Assembly: GCF_024112395.2 (NCBI RefSeq)
Contig: NZ_CP078013.2
Location: 5,984,501-6,048,500 of the forward strand
Reading direction: 5' to 3'
Source: Pseudomonas pergaminensis
GTDB taxonomy: Bacteria; Pseudomonadota; Gammaproteobacteria; Pseudomonadales; Pseudomonadaceae
DNA: 64,000 nucleotides
Of the stretch, positions 22,755 to 32,757 are shown in pieces. Positions within the stretch are counted from its first letter, which is position 1, and the number at the start of each line of letters is the position of its first letter. A program made the position numbers and the translations under genes. Under the pieces are notes generated by a model. The model was not told where the DNA came from and did not search any database. It saw only the letters and a program-made list of their open reading frames with translations.

Positions 22755-22970
22755 ATGCCAGCCGTCAAAGTTAAAGAGAACGAACCCTTCGACGTAGCTC
22801 TGCGTCGTTTCAAGCGCTCCTGCGAAAAAGCCGGTGTACTGGCTGAAGTTCGTAGCCGCGAATTTTACGAGAAGCCTACTTCTGAGCGTAAGCGTAAAGC
22901 AGCAGCCGCTGTTAAGCGTCACGCCAAGAAAGTTCAGCGCGAACAGCGCCGCGCCGTTCGTCTGTACTAA
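22755..22970 (+). CDS. rpsU: 30S ribosomal protein S21
   Basis: A 71-residue basic protein ([20 protein letters not shown]..., ending RRAVRLY), identical in layout to gamma-proteobacterial S21. It starts at ATG 22755 after GAAGG at 9-base spacing. It is the first gene of the rpsU-dnaG-rpoD group. It has about 200 bp of upstream sequence shared with tsaD and a 444-bp gap before dnaG. Confidence 0.98.
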
Positions 22971-23414
22971 TACACAGACGTCTGTAGCAAGCTTCTGCCA
23001 AGCCCGGCCCTCAGCCGGGCTATTGGCATTTGCGGATATCGCTTGATGCTTCACTGTTGACGCCGCACACGCGACCGAGACAACTGCTTCACACGTCAGG
23101 ACTGGCTTTTTGCCAGCGGTGCACGTCTCTTCTGACGAGCCTAACAAGGCTACTGACGAGCACACTCATTTTGTAAACAGGCGACCCACTGTGTCGACTG
23201 TGCCTATCGAAGCGTATCCGAGGCCCGCCATTGGCCAAGACCGGACGCTGGGGCAACATTTCCACACCGATAACTGATCAGAAATTAACGTCAGTGAATA
23301 TTCGGCAGATACACTTCCGTACACCCCATGCAGTCGCTAGATGCTCGAGCACTCGATACGTGCGCTTGAACACTTCACGGGCCCTCATTTACACGCAGTG
23401 ATGACGAGAACGCC
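22971..23414. other. Long rpsU-dnaG intergenic region
   Basis: 444 bp with no open frame that looks coding. It holds a stable hairpin (AGCCCGGC at 23001-23008, GCCGGGCT at 23014-23021, with outer TGCCA/TGGCA pairing) lacking a strong U tract, so it is a likely attenuator or processing site after rpsU. It also has direct repeats CTGACGAGC at 23132 and 23153 flanking a small AGCCT-AACA-AGGCT hairpin, and a heat-shock-like promoter near the dnaG start. P. aeruginosa, as I recall, has a yqeY-type gene here; I see none. Confidence 0.6.
23365..23391 (+). promoter_or_regulatory. Heat-shock (RpoH)-like promoter before dnaG
   Basis: CTTGAA (23365-23370) is followed after 12 bases by CCTCATTTA (23383-23391), which matches 8 of 9 positions of the RpoH -10 (CCCCATNTA). 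The spacing is one or two bases shorter than usual. The dnaG ATG is 24 bases downstream, so the leader would be very short. Confidence 0.4.
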
Positions 23415-25388
23415 ATGGCCGGGCTGATTCCCCAGAGCTTTATTGACGACCTTCTGAACCGCACCGACATCGTCGATGTTGTCAGCTCGCGCGTGCAAAT
23501 GAAGAAGGCTGGCAAGAACTACACCGCCTGCTGCCCGTTCCACAAGGAAAAGACCCCGTCGTTCAGCGTGAGCCCCGACAAGCAGTTCTACTACTGTTTC
23601 GGTTGTGGCGCGGGCGGCAATGCCCTCGGCTTCATCATGGACCACGACAACCTGGACTTCCCCCAGGCCGTCGAGGAACTGGCAAAAGCCGCCGGCATGG
23701 AAATCCCTCGCGAAGAAAGTGGGCGCCCGCACAAACCGCGGCAACCCACGGATTCGCCGCTGTACCCGTTGCTGACTGCCGCTGCCGACTTCTACCGTCA
23801 GGCGCTTAAAAGCCATCCGCAACGTAAGGCAGCCGTCGACTATCTCAAGGGTCGCGGCCTCACGGGTGAGATCGCCCGCGACTTCGGGCTGGGGTTCGCC
23901 CCGCCCGGCTGGGACAACCTGTACAAGCACCTGAGCAGCGACACTCTCCAGCAAAAAGCCATGATCGACGCAGGCCTGCTGGTGGAAAACGCCGAGACCG
24001 GCAAGCGCTACGACAGATTCCGCGACCGCGTGATGTTCCCGATCCGCGACAGCCGGGGCCGCATCATCGCCTTTGGTGGCCGCGTGCTGGGGGACGACAA
24101 GCCCAAGTACCTGAACTCGCCGGAAACCCCCGTGTTTCACAAAGGCCAGGAACTCTACGGCCTGTTCGAAGCGCGCAAGAACAACCGCAACCTCGATGAG
24201 ATCATCGTGGTTGAAGGCTATATGGACGTGATCGCGCTCGCCCAACAGGGCCTGCGCAACGCCGTCGCCACCCTCGGCACCGCTACCAGCGAAGAGCACA
24301 TGAAACGCCTGTTTCGCGTGGTGCCCAGTGTGCTGTTCTGTTTTGACGGCGACCAGGCGGGCCGAAACGCTGCCTGGCGTGCGCTGGAGGCCACGCTGTC
24401 GAGCCTGCAGGACGGCCGTCGCGCGCGCTTTTTGTTCCTGCCCGAAGGCGAAGACCCGGACACCCTGGTGCGCTCCGAAGGCACCGACGCGTTTCGCGCG
24501 CGCATCAATCAACATGCACAGCCGCTGGCAGACTATTTCTTCCAGCAACTGACCGAAGAAGCCGACCCGCGCTCCCTCGAGGGCAAGGCCCACATGGCCA
24601 CCCTCGCCGCCCCGCTGATCGACAAAGTACCCGGCGCCAACCTGAAATCGTTGATGCGCATGCGCTTGCTGGAAATCACTGGGCTTAGCGGTGAAGCCGT
24701 CAGCCAGCTGGTGCACAACGCACCCCATGATGCAGCGCCACCGGCCTACGACCCAGGCATGGATTACGACGCCATGCCGGACTATTCCGACTTCCATCAA
24801 CCGCAGGAAGCCTACGCGCCCCAGCAGGAATGGACGCCGAAGAAACCCGGCGCCGGCGGCAAGAAATGGGACAAGAAACCCTGGAGCAAAAACGGCAAGC
24901 GCGGTGACGGCGATGAGGCCTATGCCCCACGCACCCCGGTTGCTGTGGAAGCGCCGACATTGATTGCGCTGCGCACGCTCATCCACCACCCGCAACTGGC
25001 GGAAAAGGTCGAGAGCGCCGATCACTTTGCCAACGAGAGCAATACCTACGCCCAGGTGCTGATCGCCTTGATCGAGGCGGTACAGAAAAATCCTAAGCTA
25101 AACTCAATTCAGTTGATGGCGCGTTGGCATGGCACCGAACAAGGCCGGTTATTGAAAGCCCTCGCAGAAAAGGAGTGGCTAATTGACGGCGATAACCTTG
25201 AACAACAGTTTTTAGACACCATTACTAGGTTATCCGCGGGTCAGCACACGCAGACCCTCGATGAACTCATCAAGAGAGCAAGGCAGCCGGGATTATCGGC
25301 TGAAGAGCAAATTCAGATAGCAAAACAGATGCGCGACCTCTTAAAACAGAATGTTTCCGCATCAAACCCGACCTCAGCTGGCGTGTGA
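23415..25388 (+). CDS. dnaG: DNA primase
   Basis: Synthesises RNA primers for Okazaki fragments and interacts with DnaB. The 657-residue sequence has an N-terminal CHC2 zinc finger (C40, H43, C61, C64 in CCPFHKEKTPSF and YYCFGCGAGG). The Toprim catalytic core includes IIVVEGYMDVIAL and LFCFDGDQAGRNAA, then a proline/lysine-rich linker (about 440-520), and the C-terminal DnaB-interacting helicase-binding domain. The last ~300 nt use many codons rare in the rest of the window (TTA, CTA, ATA, AGA) and contain a candidate rpoD heat-shock promoter. Confidence 0.97.
   Translation: MAGLIPQSFIDDLLNRTDIVDVVSSRVQMKKAGKNYTACCPFHKEKTPSFSVSPDKQFYYCFGCGAGGNALGFIMDHDNLDFPQAVEELAKAAGMEIPREESGRPHKPRQPTDSPLYPLLTAAADFYRQALKSHPQRKAAVDYLKGRGLTGEIARDFGLGFAPPGWDNLYKHLSSDTLQQKAMIDAGLLVENAETGKRYDRFRDRVMFPIRDSRGRIIAFGGRVLGDDKPKYLNSPETPVFHKGQELYGLFEARKNNRNLDEIIVVEGYMDVIALAQQGLRNAVATLGTATSEEHMKRLFRVVPSVLFCFDGDQAGRNAAWRALEATLSSLQDGRRARFLFLPEGEDPDTLVRSEGTDAFRARINQHAQPLADYFFQQLTEEADPRSLEGKAHMATLAAPLIDKVPGANLKSLMRMRLLEITGLSGEAVSQLVHNAPHDAAPPAYDPGMDYDAMPDYSDFHQPQEAYAPQQEWTPKKPGAGGKKWDKKPWSKNGKRGDGDEAYAPRTPVAVEAPTLIALRTLIHHPQLAEKVESADHFANESNTYAQVLIALIEAVQKNPKLNSIQLMARWHGTEQGRLLKALAEKEWLIDGDNLEQQFLDTITRLSAGQHTQTLDELIKRARQPGLSAEEQIQIAKQMRDLLKQNVSASNPTSAGV
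25197..25224 (+). promoter_or_regulatory. RpoH-like promoter inside dnaG, driving rpoD
   Basis: CTTGAA (25197-25202), a 14-base spacer, then CACCATTA (25217-25224), matching 6 of 8 RpoH -10 positions (CCCCATNT). It sits about 230 bases before the rpoD start. In E. coli the rpoD heat-shock promoter is likewise located inside dnaG. Confidence 0.5.
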
Positions 25389-25402
25389 GGTCATAGCTCG
25401 GG

Positions 25403-25408
25403 TATAAT
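25403..25408 (+). promoter_or_regulatory. Perfect -10 hexamer before rpoD
   Basis: TATAAT lies in the 67-bp dnaG-rpoD gap, about 48 bases before the rpoD ATG. No convincing -35 is seen at 16-18 bases upstream, so an activator or a weak housekeeping promoter is implied. Confidence 0.5.
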
Positions 25409-25455
25409 CCTCGGCTTGTTTTTTGCCCGCCAAGACCTTCAGTGGATAGGGTGTT

Positions 25456-27306
<1,851 letters not shown>

Positions 27307-27312
27307 TACCAG

Positions 27313-27338
27313 AACCCCCGGCCCAGGCCGGGGGTTTT
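27313..27338 (+). terminator. Rho-independent terminator after rpoD
   Basis: AACCCCCGGCC (27313-27323) and GGCCGGGGGTT (27326-27336) form an 11-bp stem (closing to a small loop) followed by TTTT. Confidence 0.9.
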
Positions 27339-27427
27339 GCTTTCTACAGATAAAATCCCAAGCAACACCCCTCCCCCGCAATGCCCGTCTACACTCGAAA
27401 TATTCCCCGTGCCATAACGAGACCGTT

Positions 27428-30400
27428 ATGCCCAGACTGCCGGCCGTGTTACTGCTGTCGCTGCTGACCTGGACCGCAACGGCTGGCGCGTTGACTCTTA
27501 GCGATGATGAGCGTGGCTGGCTGGCGGACCATCAGGAGTTGCGCCTGGGGGTGGACGCCTCTTGGCCACCCTTTGAATACCGTGACGAAGAGGGTCGCTA
27601 CCAAGGCTTGGCGGCCGATTACGTGCGCCTGATCCAGGATCGCCTGGGTGTGCGGGTCAAGTTGATCGAGCCAGTTAACTGGAGCGCCGTGCTGGAGCAA
27701 GCCCGCAACAACCAGCTCGACCTGTTGCCCGGCATCATGTCTACGCCCGAGCGCCAGGGCTACATGGCGTTCACTCGCCCGTACCTGGACTTTCCCATCG
27801 TCATCCTGGCCCATGAAGGCGGCGCCAAACCGCGCACCCTGAAGGACCTCTACGGCTTGAAGATTGCCGTGGTGGAAAACTACGCCCCCCATGAACTGCT
27901 GCGCACCCATCATCCCGATCTCAACCTGGTGGCCATGCCCAACGTCAGCTCGACGCTGCAGGCCCTGGCCACCGATGAAGTGGATGCGGTGGTCGGCGAC
28001 CTCGCCTCAAGTGTGTGGAGCCTGCGCCAACTCAAGCTCGACGGCTTGTACGTCAGCGGCGAAACGCCCTACCGCTACCAATTGGCGATGGGAGTACCGC
28101 GCGACAACAAGATGCTCGTGGGCATCCTCGACAAGGTGCTGGCCGACCTCAGCCCAGAGGAAACCGACGCGATCCAGCAACATTGGGTCGGCAGCTTTAC
28201 CGACCATCGCACGTTCTGGGCGGACCTGCTGATATACGGCCTGCCCGCCGTGCTGCTGTTGAGCACCGTATTGGCCATAGTGATTCGGATCAATCGCCGG
28301 CTCAGTTCGGAAATTTCCCGCCGCGTCGCCCTAGAACAGGAGTTGCGCAGCAGCGAATACCACTATCGCGGATTGGTGGAGAGCCTGTCCGCTATCGCCT
28401 GGGAAGCCAGTGTCACCGACTTCACCTACAGCTACGTGTCGCCGCATGCCGAGGAGTTACTCGGCTATCCCCGTGCGCACTGGCTGATTCCGGGCTTCTG
28501 GCGCAACATCATTCACCCGGCCGACCTGACGCGCACCGAAGCCTATTGCTACCGCGAGACCCGCGCCAACCGCGACCACAGCATCGATTACCGCGTAATC
28601 ACCGCCGACGGCCGCTGCCTGTGGGTGCGCGACATCGTCAGCCTGATCGAACACGGCCATGAGCCGGTACTGCGCGGCTTGATGATCGATATCAGCGAAG
28701 CCAAGCGCACCGAGGAAGCCCTGCAGCTGTCCGAGCAGAAATTCGCCTCGGTATTCCAGCAATGCCCGGACATGTTAGTGATTGCACGCCTGTCCGATGG
28801 CTGCCTGCTGGAGGTCAACAAGGCATTCGAGGACCAGATAGGTCTCAAGGCCGAACAAGTGGTGGGCAAAACCGCTACCGAATTGAATATCTGGGGTATC
28901 CAGGGCGTGGGGCCGGACCTGCTGCAACGGGTGCAGACCACCAGCATCCGCAACCTGGAAATGCCCTTTCTGCGCAGCAATGGCCAAGCCTTCACCGGGT
29001 TGATTTCCGCCGAGCCGTTTCAACTCGATACCGTTGAAGCCATTGTGGTGGTGGTTCGCGACATCACTCAGCTCAAGGAAACCCAGCAACAGCTGCAGAC
29101 CTCCGAAGAGAAGTTCGCCAAGGCATTCCACGCCTCCCCCGACGGCTTGCTGCTGAGCCGACAGCGCGATGGCCTGTTGATTGAAGTGAACGATGGCTTC
29201 AGTCGGATTACCGGCATCAATAGCGCGGCCTCCCTCGACCAATCGACGCTGGACCTGGGCATCTGGGTCGATCTCAATGAACGCAAACACATGCTCGAGC
29301 TGATGCAGCGCGATGGTTTTGTGCGCGACTTCGTCTGCCATATACGCCGCAGCGATGGCCAGATTCGCCTCTGTGAGCTGTCCAGCCGCCCACTGCCGAT
29401 CGGCGACGACGATTGCATGCTGACCATCGCGCGGGACATCACCGAGCGCCAACTGATGCAGGAAAAACTGCAACAAGCCGCCACCGTGTTCGAGAGCACG
29501 GCAGAAGGCGTATTGATCACCGATACCCAGCAGAACATCAGCGCCGTCAACCGTGCCTTCAGCGAGATCACCGGCTACAGCGAAACCGAAGCCCTCGGCC
29601 AGACCCCTCGCCTGCTAGCCTCCGGCCTGCATGACAGCGCCTTCTACGCCGCCATGTGGCACCAGTTGACCGCGCAGGGTCACTGGCAGGGCGAGATTTC
29701 CAACCGCCGCAAGAACGGCGAGCTGTACCCAAGCTGGTTGACGATCAGTGCCGTGCGCAACCGAGAACACCTGGTCACCCACTTTGTCGCGGTGTTTGCC
29801 GACATCTCCAGCCTCAAGCTCGCCCAGGCGCGCCTGGACTACCAGGCACACCACGACCCCTTGACCGGCCTGCCCAACCGCACGCTGTTTGAAAGCCGGC
29901 TGCAGGCGGCTCTCAACGGGCAACAAGAAACCGGCAAGCAAGGCGCCGTGCTGTTTCTGGACCTGGATCGCTTCAAACACATCAATGACAGCCTCGGCCA
30001 CCCGATCGGTGACCTGCTGCTTAAAGACATCGCCGTACGCCTCAAGGAACAACTGCGCGACATCGACACCGTCGCTCGCTTGGGCGGCGACGAGTTCATC
30101 ATCCTGCTCCCCGGCCTGCAACACGCCAGCGACGCCCAGTACCTGGCCAATAAACTGCTGGCCTGCTTCACGCCGCCGTTCCAGGCCGGTGAGCATGAGT
30201 TCTTTATCAGCGCCAGCATCGGCACCAGCCTGTACCCCCAGGACGGCACCGACGTCGCCACCCTGGTCAAGAACGCCGACGCCGCGATGTACCGCTCCAA
30301 GGCCAAAGGGCGCAACCGCGTCGAAAGCTATACACGCGACCTCACCGCCCAAGCCAACGAACGCGTAGCACTCGAACATGAACTGCGTCGCGCCATCGAG

Positions 30401-31171
30401 CGCGACGAACTGAGCCTGTACTACCAGCCGAAACTGAGCCTGGAGACCCAGGCACTGATCGGTGCCGAAGCGCTGATCCGCTGGCGCCATCCCACTTTTG
30501 GCGACGTGCCGCCCGAACACTTCATTGCCCTGGCCGAAGAGAACGGCATGATCCTGCAAATCGGCGACTGGGTACTGGAACAGGCCTGCCAACAACTGCA
30601 CGCCTGGCAAGGCACGTTCGACGATTTCGGCCCGCTGTCGGTGAACCTGGCTGGCGCCCAACTGCGCCACCCCGGCCTGCTCGGTCGCATCGAACAGCTA
30701 CTGCGCGACTACCGGCTAGACCCTGGCTGCCTGCAACTGGAGATCACCGAAAACTTCATCATGAGCCAGGCCGAAGAAGCGCTGGAAGTCCTGCACCAAC
30801 TCAAGGACCTGGGCGTGCAACTGGCCATCGACGATTTCGGCACCGGCTACTCCTCCCTCAGCTACCTCAAGCGCTTGCCGCTGGACTTCCTCAAGATCGA
30901 CCAATCCTTCGTCCGCGGCCTGCCTGATGACCCCCACGATGCTGCCATCGTCCGCGCCATCATCGCACTGGGCCACAGCATGCAATTCACCATCATTGCC
31001 GAAGGCGTGGAGAACCCCGCACAGCAAGCCTTCCTGGCCGCCGAAGGCTGTGAACAGATGCAAGGCTACATCGTCAGCCTGCCGTTACCACCGGAGCTTT
31101 TTGCTGCTACGTTTCTTCGTATAAGCATTGAGGATTTTTCGGATGGCACAGCGGGGAAACCATCGTTATAA
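27428..31171 (+). CDS. Membrane sensor GGDEF-EAL protein with periplasmic SBP domain and multiple PAS domains
   Basis: A 1247-residue c-di-GMP enzyme. A signal peptide (to about 20) precedes a BvgS-like periplasmic solute-binding domain (about 25-250, WLADHQELRLGVDASWPPFEY). A membrane helix follows at about 263-288. Four PAS/PAC repeats cover about 300-795. The GGDEF motif is intact at 886-890. The EAL domain has EAL at 1014-1016 together with EITENF, IDDFGTGYSSL, LKIDQSF and AEGVE. All catalytic signatures of both cyclase and phosphodiesterase are present, so activity may switch with ligand. ATG 27428 is chosen because it begins the signal peptide; it lies 121 bp after the rpoD stop. The 3' end overlaps the downstream tRNA promoter. 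Confidence 0.93.
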   Translation: MPRLPAVLLLSLLTWTATAGALTLSDDERGWLADHQELRLGVDASWPPFEYRDEEGRYQGLAADYVRLIQDRLGVRVKLIEPVNWSAVLEQARNNQLDLLPGIMSTPERQGYMAFTRPYLDFPIVILAHEGGAKPRTLKDLYGLKIAVVENYAPHELLRTHHPDLNLVAMPNVSSTLQALATDEVDAVVGDLASSVWSLRQLKLDGLYVSGETPYRYQLAMGVPRDNKMLVGILDKVLADLSPEETDAIQQHWVGSFTDHRTFWADLLIYGLPAVLLLSTVLAIVIRINRRLSSEISRRVALEQELRSSEYHYRGLVESLSAIAWEASVTDFTYSYVSPHAEELLGYPRAHWLIPGFWRNIIHPADLTRTEAYCYRETRANRDHSIDYRVITADGRCLWVRDIVSLIEHGHEPVLRGLMIDISEAKRTEEALQLSEQKFASVFQQCPDMLVIARLSDGCLLEVNKAFEDQIGLKAEQVVGKTATELNIWGIQGVGPDLLQRVQTTSIRNLEMPFLRSNGQAFTGLISAEPFQLDTVEAIVVVVRDITQLKETQQQLQTSEEKFAKAFHASPDGLLLSRQRDGLLIEVNDGFSRITGINSAASLDQSTLDLGIWVDLNERKHMLELMQRDGFVRDFVCHIRRSDGQIRLCELSSRPLPIGDDDCMLTIARDITERQLMQEKLQQAATVFESTAEGVLITDTQQNISAVNRAFSEITGYSETEALGQTPRLLASGLHDSAFYAAMWHQLTAQGHWQGEISNRRKNGELYPSWLTISAVRNREHLVTHFVAVFADISSLKLAQARLDYQAHHDPLTGLPNRTLFESRLQAALNGQQETGKQGAVLFLDLDRFKHINDSLGHPIGDLLLKDIAVRLKEQLRDIDTVARLGGDEFIILLPGLQHASDAQYLANKLLACFTPPFQAGEHEFFISASIGTSLYPQDGTDVATLVKNADAAMYRSKAKGRNRVESYTRDLTAQANERVALEHELRRAIERDELSLYYQPKLSLETQALIGAEALIRWRHPTFGDVPPEHFIALAEENGMILQIGDWVLEQACQQLHAWQGTFDDFGPLSVNLAGAQLRHPGLLGRIEQLLRDYRLDPGCLQLEITENFIMSQAEEALEVLHQLKDLGVQLAIDDFGTGYSSLSYLKRLPLDFLKIDQSFVRGLPDDPHDAAIVRAIIALGHSMQFTIIAEGVENPAQQAFLAAEGCEQMQGYIVSLPLPPELFAATFLRISIEDFSDGTAGKPSL

Positions 31172-31172
31172 T
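31143..31172 (+). promoter_or_regulatory. tRNA promoter embedded in the end of the GGDEF-EAL gene
   Basis: TATAAT at 31167-31172 contains the TAA stop of the upstream gene. ATGGCA (31143-31148) lies 18 bases upstream as a plausible -35. The tRNA 5' end is 16 bases after the -10. Confidence 0.6.
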
Positions 31173-31187
31173 CCGCGACCTGTTACA

Positions 31188-31264
31188 GGGCCTATAGCTC
31201 AGTTGGTCAGAGCAGAGGACTCATAATCCTTTGGTCCACGGTTCAAGTCCGTGTGGGCCCACCA
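31188..31264 (+). tRNA. tRNA with CAU anticodon, probably tRNA-Ile2 (lysidine-modified)
   Basis: A 77-nt cloverleaf folds completely. The acceptor stem GGGCCTA pairs with TGGGCCC, the D arm is GCTC/GAGC, the anticodon stem GAGGA/TCCTT has CAT at 31222-31224, the T arm is CACGG/CCGTG with TTCAAGT, and the 3' end is ACCA encoded. The acceptor pairs C4-G69 and C5-G68 and the T loop match E. coli tRNA-Ile2 and not elongator tRNA-Met. TilS would therefore convert C34 to lysidine to read AUA. An automatic Met label is possible but less likely. Confidence 0.9.
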
Positions 31265-31270
31265 AACAAG

Positions 31271-31294
31271 AAAGCCGCGCATTGCGCGGCTTTC
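31271..31294. terminator. Terminator after the tRNA
   Basis: AAAGCCGCGC (31271-31280), loop ATT, GCGCGGCTTT (31284-31293). It is symmetric, so it can serve both the tRNA and the convergent VOC gene, although its T run is short on both strands. Confidence 0.8.
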
Positions 31295-31309
31295 GTGTGT
31301 CTGGCAGTC

Positions 31310-31735
31310 TCACTTCGCAAACAACTGCCCAATATCCCGGAATGCCTTGAACTCCAGCGCGTTCCCGCATGGATCCAACAGAAACAACGTCGCCTGCTCC
31401 CCCACCTGCCCCTTGAACCGAATATGCGGCTCCAGCACAAAACGGGTTTCCCTGGCCCGCAGACGTTCTGCCAAGGCCTGCCAATCTTCCCAGCCCAGCA
31501 CCACGCCAAAATGCGGCACGGGCACGTTATGGCCGTCTACCGCGTTGGTGTGGGCTGACTCCTGGGAGGCGGTTTTCGGGTGTTCGTGAATGACCAACTG
31601 ATGCCCGAAGAAGTTGAAATCTACCCAGTGTTCGCTGGAACGCCCCTCTTCAAGGCCAAAGACTTCACCGTAGAAATGCCGCGCAGCGGCGAGGTCGTAT
31701 ACCGGAATTGCCAGGTGAAAAGGTGCGAGTGTCAT
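31310..31735 (-). CDS. VOC family (glyoxalase/dioxygenase superfamily) protein
   Basis: A 141-residue single-repeat vicinal oxygen chelate protein. It opens [24 protein letters not shown], with possible metal ligands in [12 protein letters not shown] and the C-terminal GNALEFKAF. The substrate is unknown. It is convergent with the tRNA and divergent from the LysR gene at 31849 (113 bp between starts), so that regulator could control it. Confidence 0.85.
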   Translation of the reverse strand: MTLAPFHLAIPVYDLAAARHFYGEVFGLEEGRSSEHWVDFNFFGHQLVIHEHPKTASQESAHTNAVDGHNVPVPHFGVVLGWEDWQALAERLRARETRFVLEPHIRFKGQVGEQATLFLLDPCGNALEFKAFRDIGQLFAK

Positions 31736-31848
31736 CAGGTCAAACCTCTGTGGGCATTAAGTCCCCCCGAGTTTAGCCTTGCTCCTGGCGATGAAAAGAC
31801 GATAGTTTTTGCGCCGAGCTCAAATTATTTCGATCAATCGAGACGCCC

Positions 31849-32718
31849 ATGCTGCGCGAATTGAAAACCTTTATTGCGGTAACCCGTCACGGCACGTTTG
31901 CGTCGGCGGGCATGCATATCGGGCTGACGCAGTCGGCGGTCAGTGCGCAGATTCGTCAATTGGAGCAGGCGCTTGGCGTGCAGTTGTTCGACCGTACCGG
32001 GCGCCAGGCCACGTTGAATGCAGCCGGTTTGCGCGCCTTGCCGTTGGCCAGGGAGATCCTGGAAACCTTCAATCGCATGGCCGTGCCCGTGGATGCCAAC
32101 GAGTACCGGGGCGAACTGAAAGTGGGCGCCATCACCACCGCGCAGACCGGCCTGCTGCCCCAGGCGCTGGTGCGTTTGCGTCAGGCGGCGCCGACGGTGG
32201 AGTGCAAGTTGATACCGGGCGTTTCCCTGGAGCTGTTGAGCCGGGTGGACGCTGGCGAATTGGACTCGGCCATCATCATTCGACCGCCCTTTGATTTGCC
32301 CAAGGAGTTGCACGTACAGGTACTGCGCAAGGAGCCATTTGCGCTGGTCGTGCCTCATGCACTGACCGGCGATGACCCTTTGCACTTGCTCGCGACACAG
32401 CCCCATGTGCGTTACGACCGTGCGTCGTTCGGCGGTCGGTTGGTCAGCCGTTTCCTGCGTGAACAGAAGCTGGATGTACAGATGGCGCTGGAGCTGGATG
32501 AGCTGGAAGCCATCGTCAAGATGGTCGAGTGCGGCCTGGGCGTGTCGCTGATTCCTCAGGCTGGGTTGTGGTTGGAGCGCTCGCCCAACGTGCGAATCAT
32601 CCCCTTGGGCAGCCTGACTTTTCACCGCGAAATCATCCTGCTCAGTCGCTACAGCCAACACCACCTCCCCGTACCGCAACTGTTTACCCGCTGCCTGCTC
32701 GCCGATGCCAGCCTGTAA
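31849..32718 (+). CDS. LysR family transcriptional regulator
   Basis: A 289-residue regulator. The N-terminal winged helix-turn-helix (residues 1-60: LRELKTFIAVTRHGTFASAGMH..TQSAVSAQIRQLE) is followed by a type 2 periplasmic-binding-like effector domain (about 88-289). It is divergent from the VOC gene and 39 bp upstream of the Lrp-type gene on the same strand. The effector is unknown. Confidence 0.92.
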   Translation: MLRELKTFIAVTRHGTFASAGMHIGLTQSAVSAQIRQLEQALGVQLFDRTGRQATLNAAGLRALPLAREILETFNRMAVPVDANEYRGELKVGAITTAQTGLLPQALVRLRQAAPTVECKLIPGVSLELLSRVDAGELDSAIIIRPPFDLPKELHVQVLRKEPFALVVPHALTGDDPLHLLATQPHVRYDRASFGGRLVSRFLREQKLDVQMALELDELEAIVKMVECGLGVSLIPQAGLWLERSPNVRIIPLGSLTFHREIILLSRYSQHHLPVPQLFTRCLLADASL

Positions 32719-32757
32719 GATGCACGCACACTGCCCCCCCTTATCGGAGCCCTCGCC

